Assembly: GCF_000238095.2 (NCBI RefSeq)
Contig: NZ_JH815225.1
Span: 1 to 64,000 of the forward strand
DNA: 64,000 nucleotides
Direction of reading: 5' to 3'
Origin: Peptoanaerobacter stomatis
GTDB lineage: Bacteria > Bacillota > Clostridia > Peptostreptococcales > Filifactoraceae
Under the pieces are notes generated by a model, which saw only the letters and a program-made list of their open reading frames with translations, had not been told where the DNA came from and searched no databases. The position numbers and the translations under genes were made by a program. Shown in pieces: positions 26,277-34,769 of this stretch (within the stretch, counting starts at the first letter, position 1; each line of letters opens with the position of its first letter).

Positions 26277-28568
26277 ATGATAGTTGGTAAAAAAGTAGCT
26301 CGTGTTGATGCTTATGATAAAGTAACCGGAGTTGCCAAATATACTGAAGATATAGTGGTACCTAACTGTCTTGTTGCAAAACTTGTTAGGAGTACTATTG
26401 CAAATGGGAAAGTTTTGTCAATTGATATTGAAGAGGCAATGAAAGTAAAAGGTGTTGTTAAGATATTTACTTGCTTTGATGTGCCTGATATACAGTTTCC
26501 TACAGCGGGACACCCTTGGTCAGTTGAAGCGTCTCATCAAGATATATCGGATAGAAAATTATTAAACGAGAGAGTTAGGTATTATGGAGATGAAATAGCT
26601 GTTGTAGTTGCAAGAGATGAAGTGAGTGCAAAAAGAGCTGTGGCAAAAGTAAAAGTTGAGTATGAGGAATATCCACCTTTATTGGATATAGACTCTGCGC
26701 TTGATGAAAATGCAACTGTACTTCATAAAGAGGTACGACCTACTAATACAATAGTTAAATCTAATTATAAGGTTGGAGAAATAAACTTCGATGATTTAAA
26801 AGATGAAAAAGATTTGGTTTATTTTGATAAAAAATATTCAACTCAAACTGTTCAACATTGTCATATAGAGTTGCCTGTTTCTAAAGCTTATGGTGAAAAC
26901 GGAAAGATAACTGTAATATCATCTACTCAAATACCTCATATAATGCGTCGTGTATGTGGTCAGGCGCTTGGTATTCCTTGGGGGAAAATAAGAATAATCA
27001 AGCCGTATATAGGTGGAGGATTCGGTAATAAACAGGATGTATTATATGAGCCGCTTAATGCTTGGCTATGTCAACAATTGGGTGGAAAGGCAGTAGAAAT
27101 TTTGATTTCAAGAGAAGAAACTTTTACTTCTACAAGAACAAGACATGCTATACAAGGACATTTTAGAGCATACATAACAAAGACAGGTAGACTCATAGGC
27201 AGAAAATTCTATGGAAAAGCGGATAATGGAGCTTATGCTGCACATGGGCATGCTATAATGGCAAACTGTGGTAATCTTGTACGTATGCTTTATCAAGATG
27301 AAAAAGTGCTTGAAGGTACTGCTCATACTGTTTATACGAACAGAGCAACTGCAGGTGCGATGAGAGGATATGGTATACCACAAGCTTGTTTTATGCAGGA
27401 ATCTTTTATGGATGATATGGCTTACAGTCTTGGGATAGATCCTATATCAATAAGGGAGCAGAATATGATGAAATTGGGTTATATGGATTTAAGCACAATC
27501 ACTTGTCATTCTACCGGTCTTCAAGAATGTATAGATATCGGAAAAAAATATATAAATTGGGATGAAAAGAGAAAAACTCTTGGAAAAGAACCTCTTAATA
27601 AAAGACGTGGAGTAGGTATGGCGATATTTTGCTACAAAACAGGAGTTTATCCTATATCTCTTGAAACAGCAACAGCAAATATTTCTCTTAACCAAGATGG
27701 AAGCGTACAGTTACAAATGGGCGCAACAGAGATAGGTCAAGGCGCTGATACAGCATTTTCACAAATGGCAGCGGAAACTATAGGAATAAGCCTTGAGAAT
27801 GTTCATATAGTATCATTCCAAGATACAGATGTAACACCGTTTGATACAGGCGCATACGCATCAAGACAAACTTATGTAAGCGGTGGAGCTATTAAAAAAA
27901 CTGCTGAATCTTTTAAAAGAAAAGTTCTTGACAGAGCAGGAAGAATATTAAATCTTTTACCTGAAAATCTTGATATAAAAGATGATTATATAGTGTTAAA
28001 AAGAGACGGAACAAGAAAAATGTCTATGCATGATTTTGCTATGGAGGCAATATACAGTTTAAAAGAAAGTCAACATATAACAGCTTGCGAAACATACGAT
28101 TGCAAGAATAACACATATTCTTTCGGCGCAACATTTGCTGAGGTGGAAGTTGATTGTTATTTCGGTAAAATAAAAGTGTTAGATGTTATAAATATACATG
28201 ACAGTGGTAAGCTTATTAATCCTCAGCTTGCGGAGGCACAGGTTCATGGTGGTATGAGTATGGCACTTGGATATGTTCTGGGAGAAAATTATATCTATGA
28301 TGATAAAGGTAAATTGCTAAATGGAAATTTACTTGATTATAAAATGCCTACATCTATGGATCATCCTGATTTTCATGTAGAATTTGTGCAGACTGATGAC
28401 CCTTCAGGAGCATACGGCAACAAATCCCTTGGAGAACCACCTACGCTTACACTTGCACCGGCTGTGAGAAACGCCGTATTACACGCAACAGGTATTGGGA
28501 TAAATTCATTGCCGCTTAATCCTCAAAAACTTATTGAAGAGTTTAAGAAAAATGGCTTAATAGAATAG
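26277..28568 (+). CDS. xdhA: Xanthine dehydrogenase, molybdopterin-binding subunit
   Basis: Large catalytic subunit (763 residues) of a three-subunit xanthine dehydrogenase, which oxidises hypoxanthine or xanthine at molybdenum. Visible features: KVTGVAKYTEDI at the N-terminus, GGGFGNKQD, GAMRGYG, the molybdopterin motif ATEIGQGADTAFSQ, GAYASRQTYVSGGA, and SLGEPPT, whose Glu is the catalytic base of the family. The gene follows a good ribosome site (AAAGGA). FAD and Fe-S subunit genes follow immediately. No cofactor-maturation (xdhC/coxI-type) or molybdopterin genes are in the window. Substrate choice within the family is inferred from the neighbouring guanine deaminase and purine permease. 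Confidence 0.92.
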   Translation: MIVGKKVARVDAYDKVTGVAKYTEDIVVPNCLVAKLVRSTIANGKVLSIDIEEAMKVKGVVKIFTCFDVPDIQFPTAGHPWSVEASHQDISDRKLLNERVRYYGDEIAVVVARDEVSAKRAVAKVKVEYEEYPPLLDIDSALDENATVLHKEVRPTNTIVKSNYKVGEINFDDLKDEKDLVYFDKKYSTQTVQHCHIELPVSKAYGENGKITVISSTQIPHIMRRVCGQALGIPWGKIRIIKPYIGGGFGNKQDVLYEPLNAWLCQQLGGKAVEILISREETFTSTRTRHAIQGHFRAYITKTGRLIGRKFYGKADNGAYAAHGHAIMANCGNLVRMLYQDEKVLEGTAHTVYTNRATAGAMRGYGIPQACFMQESFMDDMAYSLGIDPISIREQNMMKLGYMDLSTITCHSTGLQECIDIGKKYINWDEKRKTLGKEPLNKRRGVGMAIFCYKTGVYPISLETATANISLNQDGSVQLQMGATEIGQGADTAFSQMAAETIGISLENVHIVSFQDTDVTPFDTGAYASRQTYVSGGAIKKTAESFKRKVLDRAGRILNLLPENLDIKDDYIVLKRDGTRKMSMHDFAMEAIYSLKESQHITACETYDCKNNTYSFGATFAEVEVDCYFGKIKVLDVINIHDSGKLINPQLAEAQVHGGMSMALGYVLGENYIYDDKGKLLNGNLLDYKMPTSMDHPDFHVEFVQTDDPSGAYGNKSLGEPPTLTLAPAVRNAVLHATGIGINSLPLNPQKLIEEFKKNGLIE

Positions 28569-28581
28569 GAGGGATTAATAT

Positions 28582-29475
28582 ATGTATGATATAAAAAAAA
28601 TATATGAGCCTCAAAATATAGACGAAGCTGTACAAATGCTGTATGATGATAAAGAGGCTATAGTAATAAATGGCGGTAGTGATGTGCTTATCAAAAATAG
28701 AGAAGGGCATTTAACTGATATTCCGTTTGTGAGCATATATAATTTAAAAGAGTTGAAAAAAATATATATAGATGAGAATGAGAGTATAATAATAGGATCA
28801 GGAGTAAGTTTCACAAATATAGAAAAAGATCCGATAGTAAATAAATATATAGATTTCTTGGCTTATGCTGTTGGTCAAGTTGGAGGACCTCAGATAAGAA
28901 ATATAGGTACAATGGGAGGAAACATATGTAATGGAGTGCCAAGTGCAGACAGTTGTACAAGTGTAATGGCTCTTAACACATATCTCCATTTAAAAAGTGT
29001 AAATGGAACAAGAGTTGTACCTGTTTGTGAGTTTTATGTAGGGGCAGGAAAAACTATAAGACAAAGAGATGAAATATTGACACATTTTGAAATAAAAAAA
29101 GAAGATTATTTAGGTTATACAGGCAATTATATAAAGTATGCCATGAGAAATGCAATGGATATAGCAACTTTGGGATGTTGTATAATGACTAAATTAAGTG
29201 AAGATAAAAAAACTCTCGAAGATGTAAGAATAACATATGGAGTAGCTGCACCTACACCTATAAGAAGTCCTAAATTGGAAGAAAAATTGATAGGACAAAA
29301 AGTGGGAGATAATCTCATCAAAATAATAGATGAAAATTACACTTTAGACGTAAATCCGAGAAACAGTTGGAGAGCGTCAAAAGATTTCAGACTTCATATA
29401 ATAAGAGAGCTTGCAAGAAGAAACATAAATGCAGCCATAGTAAAAGGAGGTGGTGAGAGTGTTTACAGTTGTTGA
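28582..29475 (+). CDS. xdhB: Xanthine dehydrogenase, FAD-binding subunit
   Basis: A 297-residue FAD subunit that passes electrons from the Fe-S subunit to NAD+. The FAD motifs are INGGSDVLI near residue 31 and GGPQIRNIGTMGGNICNG near residue 98, followed by PSADS. The C-terminal CO-dehydrogenase-flavoprotein domain is present. It lies 13 bases after xdhA with GGAGG between them, and its end overlaps xdhC. Confidence 0.93.
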   Translation: MYDIKKIYEPQNIDEAVQMLYDDKEAIVINGGSDVLIKNREGHLTDIPFVSIYNLKELKKIYIDENESIIIGSGVSFTNIEKDPIVNKYIDFLAYAVGQVGGPQIRNIGTMGGNICNGVPSADSCTSVMALNTYLHLKSVNGTRVVPVCEFYVGAGKTIRQRDEILTHFEIKKEDYLGYTGNYIKYAMRNAMDIATLGCCIMTKLSEDKKTLEDVRITYGVAAPTPIRSPKLEEKLIGQKVGDNLIKIIDENYTLDVNPRNSWRASKDFRLHIIRELARRNINAAIVKGGGESVYSC

Positions 29476-29944
29476 TTTCAATGTGAATGGTGAAGATGTA
29501 TCAGTACCTATAGACGAAAGAGAGTCTTTGCTTGATACTCTTAGAAACAGATTAGGACTTACGAGTATAAAAAGAGGGTGTGAAGTTGGAGAATGTGGAG
29601 CCTGTACTGTTTTGATAGACGGTGAACCTATGGATAGCTGTATATACCTTACAGTTTGGGCAAGAGGAAAAAATATAATCACAGTAGAAGGCTTAAAAAG
29701 TCATAGCGGAAAATTACATCCTGTACAGCAGGCCTTCATAGATGAAGCGGCAGTTCAATGCGGTTTTTGTACCCCAGGTCTTATTATGTCTGCAGTAGCA
29801 ATAGCAGGAGAAAAGAAAAGATATACAAGAGACGAACTCAGAAGAAAAATATCAGGACATCTATGTAGATGTACAGGGTATGAAAATATATTAAACGCTG
29901 TTGAAAAAGCAATAGAAATAAATATTGCAAATGATGAAAAATAA
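29459..29944 (+). CDS. xdhC: Xanthine dehydrogenase, 2Fe-2S subunit
   Basis: Small electron-transfer subunit of about 161 residues with both cluster-binding patterns: a plant-ferredoxin-like N-terminal domain (GCEVGECGACTV, then a further Cys) and the C-terminal domain with QCGFCTPG and GHLCRCTGY. Several GTG codons could start the frame. GTG 29459 is best placed after AAAAGGAGG (29442-29450), while 29450 and 29453 overlap or crowd the ribosome site. It overlaps xdhB by 17 bases. Confidence 0.93.
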   Translation: MFTVVDFNVNGEDVSVPIDERESLLDTLRNRLGLTSIKRGCEVGECGACTVLIDGEPMDSCIYLTVWARGKNIITVEGLKSHSGKLHPVQQAFIDEAAVQCGFCTPGLIMSAVAIAGEKKRYTRDELRRKISGHLCRCTGYENILNAVEKAIEINIANDEK

Positions 29945-29991
29945 TTTTTTGTAAAACTTATTAATCTATTTTATGAAGTTTAAAATTAAAT

Positions 29992-30058
29992 ATATTTATA
30001 TTAGGTAGATGATTTCTAAAGAAGTATAATAAGTCAATTATCAACCTAATATAAATAT
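29992..30058 (+). promoter_or_regulatory. Long stem-loop in the leader of the purine permease gene
   Basis: ATATTTATATTAGGT (29992-30006) and ACCTAATATAAATAT (30044-30058) form a perfect 15-bp stem. A further GAT/ATC pairing lies inside and the loop region is about 37 bases. It ends 26 bases before the permease start. It is not a purine-riboswitch fold as I know it, and there is no clear T-run, so an RNA regulatory role is speculative. Confidence 0.45.
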
Positions 30059-30084
30059 TTTATAAATGATGGAGATGGAAGGTC

Positions 30085-31404
30085 ATGAATAATGAAAATA
30101 GTTTTTTATGGAAATTTTTTAAGTTAAAAGAAAATGGTACTACAGTAAAGACAGAAATAATAGCAGGTTTTACTACATTTGTAACATTAGCATACATATT
30201 AGCTGTAAATCCTGGAATACTTGAAGCTACAGGTATGGATAAAGGTTCTGTATTTACAGCAACAGTTCTTGCCAGTATAATAGCTACAGTTGTTATGGCA
30301 CTTTATGCGAATTATCCTTTTGTATTAAGTGCAGGTATGGGACTTAACGCATTTTTTACATATGTTGTAGTATTACAAATGGGACATAGCTGGCAATTTG
30401 CTTTATCAGCAGTGTTTATTGAAGGTATAATTTTCTTATTGTTAACTTTTGTAAAAGCTAGAGAAGCAATAGTAAATTGTATACCACTTAACTTGAAATC
30501 TGCCGTATCAGTAGGTATAGGCTTGTTTATAGCATTTATAGGATTAAAATCTGCAGGTATTGTAGTGGCTGATGAGGCTACATTTGTAAAATTGGGTAAT
30601 CTTACAGATCCATCAGCAATAGTATGTATATTTGGACTTTTTTTGTGTGCTTTCTTAATTATATGGAATGTAAAAGGTGCAATATTAATATCTGTAATAG
30701 CCTCAACATTGGTAGGTATACCTCTTGGAGTAACTGTACTTCCGGAAAGTATAATAGGCATGCCTCCTTCAGTAGCACCTACAGCTATGGCATTTACTCA
30801 AATAACACAAGAGGAACTTTTAAGTTTTGATATGTTTTTCTGTGTAGTTACATTTTTGTTCGTAGATATGTTCGATACAATAGGAATGTTGGTAGGAACT
30901 GCATCAAAAGTAGGTATGCTTGATGAAAAAGGCAATTTACCTAAGGCAAGTCAGGCACTAACAGCAGATGCAATAGGTACAACAGTAGGAGCTATGCTTG
31001 GGACATCTACTATAACTACATTTGCAGAAAGTGCAGCAGGTATATCTGAAGGCGGTAGAACAGGTCTTACAGGTATGGTAACATCAATATTATTTGCAGT
31101 ATCCTTATTCTTTGCACCGTTATTTACAGCTATACCGTCAGCAGCTACTGCACCTGCACTTATAATGGTAGGCTTGTTTATGATTGAAAATATAGTAAAT
31201 GTAGATTTTTCTTCTTATGATGAAGCTATACCTGCATTTTTAACTATATTGATAATGCCACTTACATATAGTATAGGTGATGGTGTTATGGTAGGAATAA
31301 TGTCATACGTTATATGTAAGATACTTGCAAAAAAATTCAGCGAACCTTCAATAGTTATGTATATATTGACGATATTGTTTGCAGGTAAAATAATTTTTAT
31401 GTAA
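30085..31404 (+). CDS. Guanine/hypoxanthine/xanthine permease (AzgA/PbuG type, NCS2 superfamily)
   Basis: A membrane transporter of 439 residues with about 12 to 14 hydrophobic segments. The start FFKLKENGTTVKTEIIAGFTT... and the motifs AGMGLNAFF, FVDMFDTIG and GTSTITTFAESAAGI are typical of the AzgA/PbuG branch, which imports guanine, hypoxanthine or adenine by proton symport. The context (xanthine dehydrogenase before, guanine deaminase after) points to guanine or hypoxanthine uptake. GGAAGG serves as the ribosome site. Exact substrate not provable here. Confidence 0.92.
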   Translation: MNNENSFLWKFFKLKENGTTVKTEIIAGFTTFVTLAYILAVNPGILEATGMDKGSVFTATVLASIIATVVMALYANYPFVLSAGMGLNAFFTYVVVLQMGHSWQFALSAVFIEGIIFLLLTFVKAREAIVNCIPLNLKSAVSVGIGLFIAFIGLKSAGIVVADEATFVKLGNLTDPSAIVCIFGLFLCAFLIIWNVKGAILISVIASTLVGIPLGVTVLPESIIGMPPSVAPTAMAFTQITQEELLSFDMFFCVVTFLFVDMFDTIGMLVGTASKVGMLDEKGNLPKASQALTADAIGTTVGAMLGTSTITTFAESAAGISEGGRTGLTGMVTSILFAVSLFFAPLFTAIPSAATAPALIMVGLFMIENIVNVDFSSYDEAIPAFLTILIMPLTYSIGDGVMVGIMSYVICKILAKKFSEPSIVMYILTILFAGKIIFM

Positions 31405-31472
31405 AAATTTGTTGGAGATATAAAATTATTCGGTATAAAAAATAAACTTTGATTTGAAATGATTTGTTAAAC

Positions 31473-31502
31473 GGCACAGGTAGGATACTATTTGTGCCTT
31501 TT
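31473..31502 (+). terminator. Hairpin between permease and guaD
   Basis: GGCACAGGTAG (31473-31483) and CTATTTGTGCC (31488-31498) form an 11-bp stem with two G-U pairs and a GATA loop, followed by TTTT. A weak terminator or attenuator that could lower guaD expression relative to the permease. Confidence 0.6.
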
Positions 31503-31525
31503 GAACAGTTAGGAGATTCCTTATT

Positions 31526-32782
31526 ATGAAAAATGCTGTTAAAGGAGATATAATATATGCAAGTTCTCCTGATAAATTTGAAATTTTTGAAGATGGATAC
31601 TTATTGTTTGAAAACGATAAAATCATAGGTGTAACAAATGAAATAAATGATGATTATGAAGTTATAGATTTCAGCAAAAAACTTATAATTCCAGGATTTG
31701 TAGATATACATATACATGCGCCGCAGATAAATAATATAGGACTCGGCGCAGATAAAGAGCTTATGGATTGGCTTGAAATTTATACTTTTCCGGAAGAGGC
31801 AAAGTATAAAGACGTCGAATTTGCAAAAAAACCTTATCAAAAATTTGTAAATAAGTTACTTAATAACGGTACTACAAGCAGTGTTGTATTTGGCAGTATT
31901 TATAATGAAAGTACTGAATATCTTATGGATTTAATGGATAAAACCGGTCTTAGAGCTTATGTTGGAAAAGTAAATATGGATAGAAATTCGCCTGATTTTT
32001 ATATAGAAAAAACACAAGATAGCGCAAAAAACACTGTTAAATTTGTTGAAGATACAATTGGTAAATATAAAAATATAAAACCTATAATAACACCGAGATT
32101 TGTACCTTCCTGTACAAGTGAATTGATGACTAAGCTTGGAGAAATAGCTAAAAAGTATGATTTAAAAATACAATCACATCTATCTGAAAACAGAAGAGAG
32201 ATAAAATTTGTAAATGAATTGCACCCTGAATGTAACTGCTATGTAGATGTGTATGACAAATACGGACTTTTAAGAGATAACTTGAATACCGTTATGGCAC
32301 ATTGTGTATGGACAGATGAGCATGAAATGCAAATGCTCAAATCTAAACAGGTTATGGTTGCACATTCACCATATTCTAATGGAAACATATCAAGCGGTAT
32401 ATCTCCTGTTTCAAAATTGATTAAAAATGGAGTTGATGTAGGACTTGCCTCAGATGTATCAGGAGGACACGAAATTTTTATGGGAAAAGTGATAGTAATG
32501 GCTTCTATATTGTCAAATATGAGATGGGTGCATATAGACGACACTTATCCTCAACTTAAATACGAACAATTATTTTATATGGCGACAAAAGGCGGAGGAA
32601 AGTTCTTCGGAGATGTAGGTTCATTTGAAAAAGGTTATAAGGCTGATTTTCTTGTGATAGATGACGATAGTTTATCTGACAGTAATGACAGGACGGTAAG
32701 AGAAAGACTTCAAAGATTTTTATATATCGGAGATGATAGAAATATACAATCTGTATATGTAGATGGAAAAAAGATAAAATAG
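31526..32782 (+). CDS. guaD: Guanine deaminase
   Basis: A zinc amidohydrolase of 418 residues that converts guanine to xanthine, the substrate for the dehydrogenase upstream. Metal and active-site motifs: VDIHIHAPQ, IQSHLSE, MAHCVW and GLASDVSGGHE. The C-terminal strand GYKADFLVIDDD is typical of the amidohydrolase beta-sandwich. AGGAG lies about 10 bases upstream. With the permease and xdh genes it makes a guanine to xanthine to urate route; urate-degrading genes are not in the window. Confidence 0.94.
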   Translation: MKNAVKGDIIYASSPDKFEIFEDGYLLFENDKIIGVTNEINDDYEVIDFSKKLIIPGFVDIHIHAPQINNIGLGADKELMDWLEIYTFPEEAKYKDVEFAKKPYQKFVNKLLNNGTTSSVVFGSIYNESTEYLMDLMDKTGLRAYVGKVNMDRNSPDFYIEKTQDSAKNTVKFVEDTIGKYKNIKPIITPRFVPSCTSELMTKLGEIAKKYDLKIQSHLSENRREIKFVNELHPECNCYVDVYDKYGLLRDNLNTVMAHCVWTDEHEMQMLKSKQVMVAHSPYSNGNISSGISPVSKLIKNGVDVGLASDVSGGHEIFMGKVIVMASILSNMRWVHIDDTYPQLKYEQLFYMATKGGGKFFGDVGSFEKGYKADFLVIDDDSLSDSNDRTVRERLQRFLYIGDDRNIQSVYVDGKKIK

Positions 32783-32793
32783 ATTTTCAATGC

Positions 32794-32831
32794 AAAAATA
32801 TAATCCGTTAAAAAAAACGGATTATATTTTT
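32794..32831. terminator. Bidirectional terminator between guaD and the C39-like protease
   Basis: AAAAATATAATCCGTT (32794-32809) pairs perfectly with AACGGATTATATTTTT (32816-32831), a 16-bp stem. A-rich and T-rich ends serve both converging genes. Confidence 0.9.
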
Positions 32832-32848
32832 GAGATTTATCATAAAAT

Positions 32849-33811
32849 TTATTTTGTATTTTTTACTTTTTCAACAATTATATATGGTTGAAGCTGATAT
32901 GGTTTTTCTGCAACTTTTCTATCTTGCCACATATAAAACCATCTTTCCAAAGGATAGAAATAATATCCGTCTTGCCAATGGTCTGAAGTGTCATATGGAT
33001 CGGCAAATATCAATATGTCATCGCCTATACTTGGAGTATTGTTGTTGTCATAGCCTATTATTGCCTGCCAATGTCCATCCCAATCTCCCCATTCCACCAT
33101 TATAGGTCTACCTGCTTTTAGATGTCCTGTAAGCCATTTTACAAAATATGAATCTTTTGCATCATCTACCCATTTTTCAGTATCACTTTTATTTTCTGAA
33201 GAATATAAACTTGCACTTACAAAAGTAGGTTTGATGTTACCTACATCAGATGGAGTTATAAGGTCATTTTTTGAAGTGAGCTGTTCAGGCTTAGGGTTAG
33301 CTATATAACTTGTTTCTACTACTTTTACATCCTTTGAATTACTGAAAAAATTATATAATTGTTTAACATTTGTTCCGAATTCATAGAAGTTATTTGCGGA
33401 ACCAGGTTTTGCACCTTTTGTATCTCTATCAACAGAAGAGCCCATCAATTCTGCAAGTTTCATCTCATCATAGCCTTTTATGCCATAGTGTTCAAGAACC
33501 ATAAGAGCCATTGCATCACCACAAGACCATTCTGTAGTTTGTTGCATAGTTTTGAAGTTTGAAATTATTGTAAGTTCATTATCTGACTTCATATTATAAA
33601 AATCAGGAGCCTTATAAAATTTTGAATTCTTGTTATCACCCTTGTTTGCATAATTATCCGCACCTGTATTTTCATCAAAATCTTTACCATTTATAGTTTC
33701 AGACTTTACAAAATTTTTTATGCTTTGAGATTTTTCTTCAGCAATAACAGGAAATGTAAGTCCTGCCAACATACAAACAGATAATACTAATGCACCCAAT
33801 TTTCTTTTCAT
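32849..33811 (-). CDS. Secreted C39-like cysteine peptidase
   Basis: 320 residues with a clear signal peptide (residues 1-24, cleavage near VIAEE). The catalytic domain has Cys97 in TTEWSCGDAMALMVL, His247 in WDGHWQAIIGYD and Asp271 in IFADPYD, the Cys-His-Asp triad of C39-like papain-fold peptidases. It is not fused to an ABC transporter, so it is unlike the bacteriocin-processing type, and no bacteriocin precursor or transporter is nearby. It stands alone with its own promoter and a structured leader. Likely a cell-surface or exported protease; substrate unknown. Confidence 0.87.
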   Translation of the reverse strand: MKRKLGALVLSVCMLAGLTFPVIAEEKSQSIKNFVKSETINGKDFDENTGADNYANKGDNKNSKFYKAPDFYNMKSDNELTIISNFKTMQQTTEWSCGDAMALMVLEHYGIKGYDEMKLAELMGSSVDRDTKGAKPGSANNFYEFGTNVKQLYNFFSNSKDVKVVETSYIANPKPEQLTSKNDLITPSDVGNIKPTFVSASLYSSENKSDTEKWVDDAKDSYFVKWLTGHLKAGRPIMVEWGDWDGHWQAIIGYDNNNTPSIGDDILIFADPYDTSDHWQDGYYFYPLERWFYMWQDRKVAEKPYQLQPYIIVEKVKNTK

Positions 33812-33848
33812 TAAAAAATTTCCCCCTTTAAAAATAAATTTGATTTAA

Positions 33849-33936
33849 TTACCTTAAAAAATGAATATTTGTATTATTTATAAACACATATTTTTATTTA
33901 TGTGAAGATAGAAGTATTCATTATTTTATAAGGTAA
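33849..33936 (-). promoter_or_regulatory. Nested stem-loop in the leader of the C39 peptidase mRNA
   Basis: Three nested pairings: TTACCTTA (33849-33856) with TAAGGTAA (33929-33936), ATGAATA (33861-33867) with TATTCAT (33915-33921), and CACATA (33885-33890) with TATGTG (33899-33904). It lies 37 bases before the start codon on the minus strand. No known riboswitch family was recognised. Confidence 0.45.
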
Positions 33937-34039
33937 CAGCATAATATCCATATTTGATCAAAATTATATAGCATTAAAAATAAAAATAAATTTTAACATT
34001 TATATTTTAAACTACGAAACTTTAATCGCATAATGGTAT

Positions 34040-34090
34040 AATTGCAAAATGCAATTCAGATAATTATAACAAATTATTTCAGAAATTCAA
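34040..34090 (-). promoter_or_regulatory. Promoter and operator-like palindrome of the C39 peptidase gene
   Basis: On the minus strand TTGAAT (34090-34085), a 16-base spacer, then TATAAT (34068-34063). The perfect palindrome AATTGCA-AAA-TGCAATT (34040-34056) sits on the predicted start point and could bind a repressor. Confidence 0.5.
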
Positions 34091-34560
34091 GAAATATTAT
34101 TAATGTACATAATATATCAGAATATTTTTAAATAAATAATAGAAAATTAAATCAAAAATTATATAAAAATGAAGAATTTTTTATAATATAATTTATTTTT
34201 TATATATTTTTATGCTTTTATTTTTAAAATTATTATCTCATATGATTAGAATAATAAGAAAAATTTTAAATTATTTCTTTAATATTTAGAAATATATTAT
34301 AAAATATGATAACTTATAGAAATAAATATTTAAAAATTTTTAATAAAAACATATAAAAATTGTTATAGATATTTGATAAAATATACATATAAGTTTATAA
34401 TATCTGTGAAATATATTTGTTATATTCTCTTTTTATACTAAAAGTTAATATAATAATGTGTATTATTGTTTTTAAGAATTTATTAGATAAGTAAAATCAA
34501 GTATACTTAAAATAAATGACTTATTATAAAGTTTATTCATTAATCAAACTAATATTAGTA

Positions 34561-34730
34561 TTATACTGTTATTAAATTAAATGTAGATATTTTTTAACAT
34601 TATACTAAAATATATTTTGATTTGGCACTTTTTTACAAATGCTTGCAAAATAAGTATTTATAAAAGAATTAGCAATTTTTATTATAAAACAATTTGAGAA
34701 TATCTTATTTTAAATGTATTTTAGCATTAA
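34561..34730. repeat. MITE-like repeat, copy B3 (diverged)
   Basis: Shares the order of blocks with copies at 41905 and 57351: AATTAAATGTAGATATTTTT, TACTAAAATATATTTTG, GCTTGCAAAATAA, ACAATTTGAGAATATCTTA. It ends TTTTAGCATTAAA. It is more diverged than the other two. Confidence 0.45.
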
Positions 34731-34769
34731 ATCAGATTTTGTATAAGATAATTACATAGGGGAAAAGTT

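Larger units (their letters stand above)
33812..34769. other. 958-base gap upstream of addA
   Basis: The longest non-coding stretch in the window, extremely AT-rich. It contains the leader hairpin and promoter of the minus-strand C39 gene (33849-34090) and repeat copy B3 (34561-34730). I found no open reading frame with a ribosome site and no recognisable RNA gene. addB, commonly just upstream of addA, is absent. Confidence 0.55.

Noticed and set aside
32849-33811. Bacteriocin-processing C39 exporter
   Set aside because: The protein has a signal peptide and no ABC-transporter or membrane domain, and no precursor peptide gene is adjacent.
34137-34560. Possible small RNA gene in the AT-rich gap
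   Set aside because: No promoter-terminator pair or stable fold stands out from the background, so nothing can be supported.
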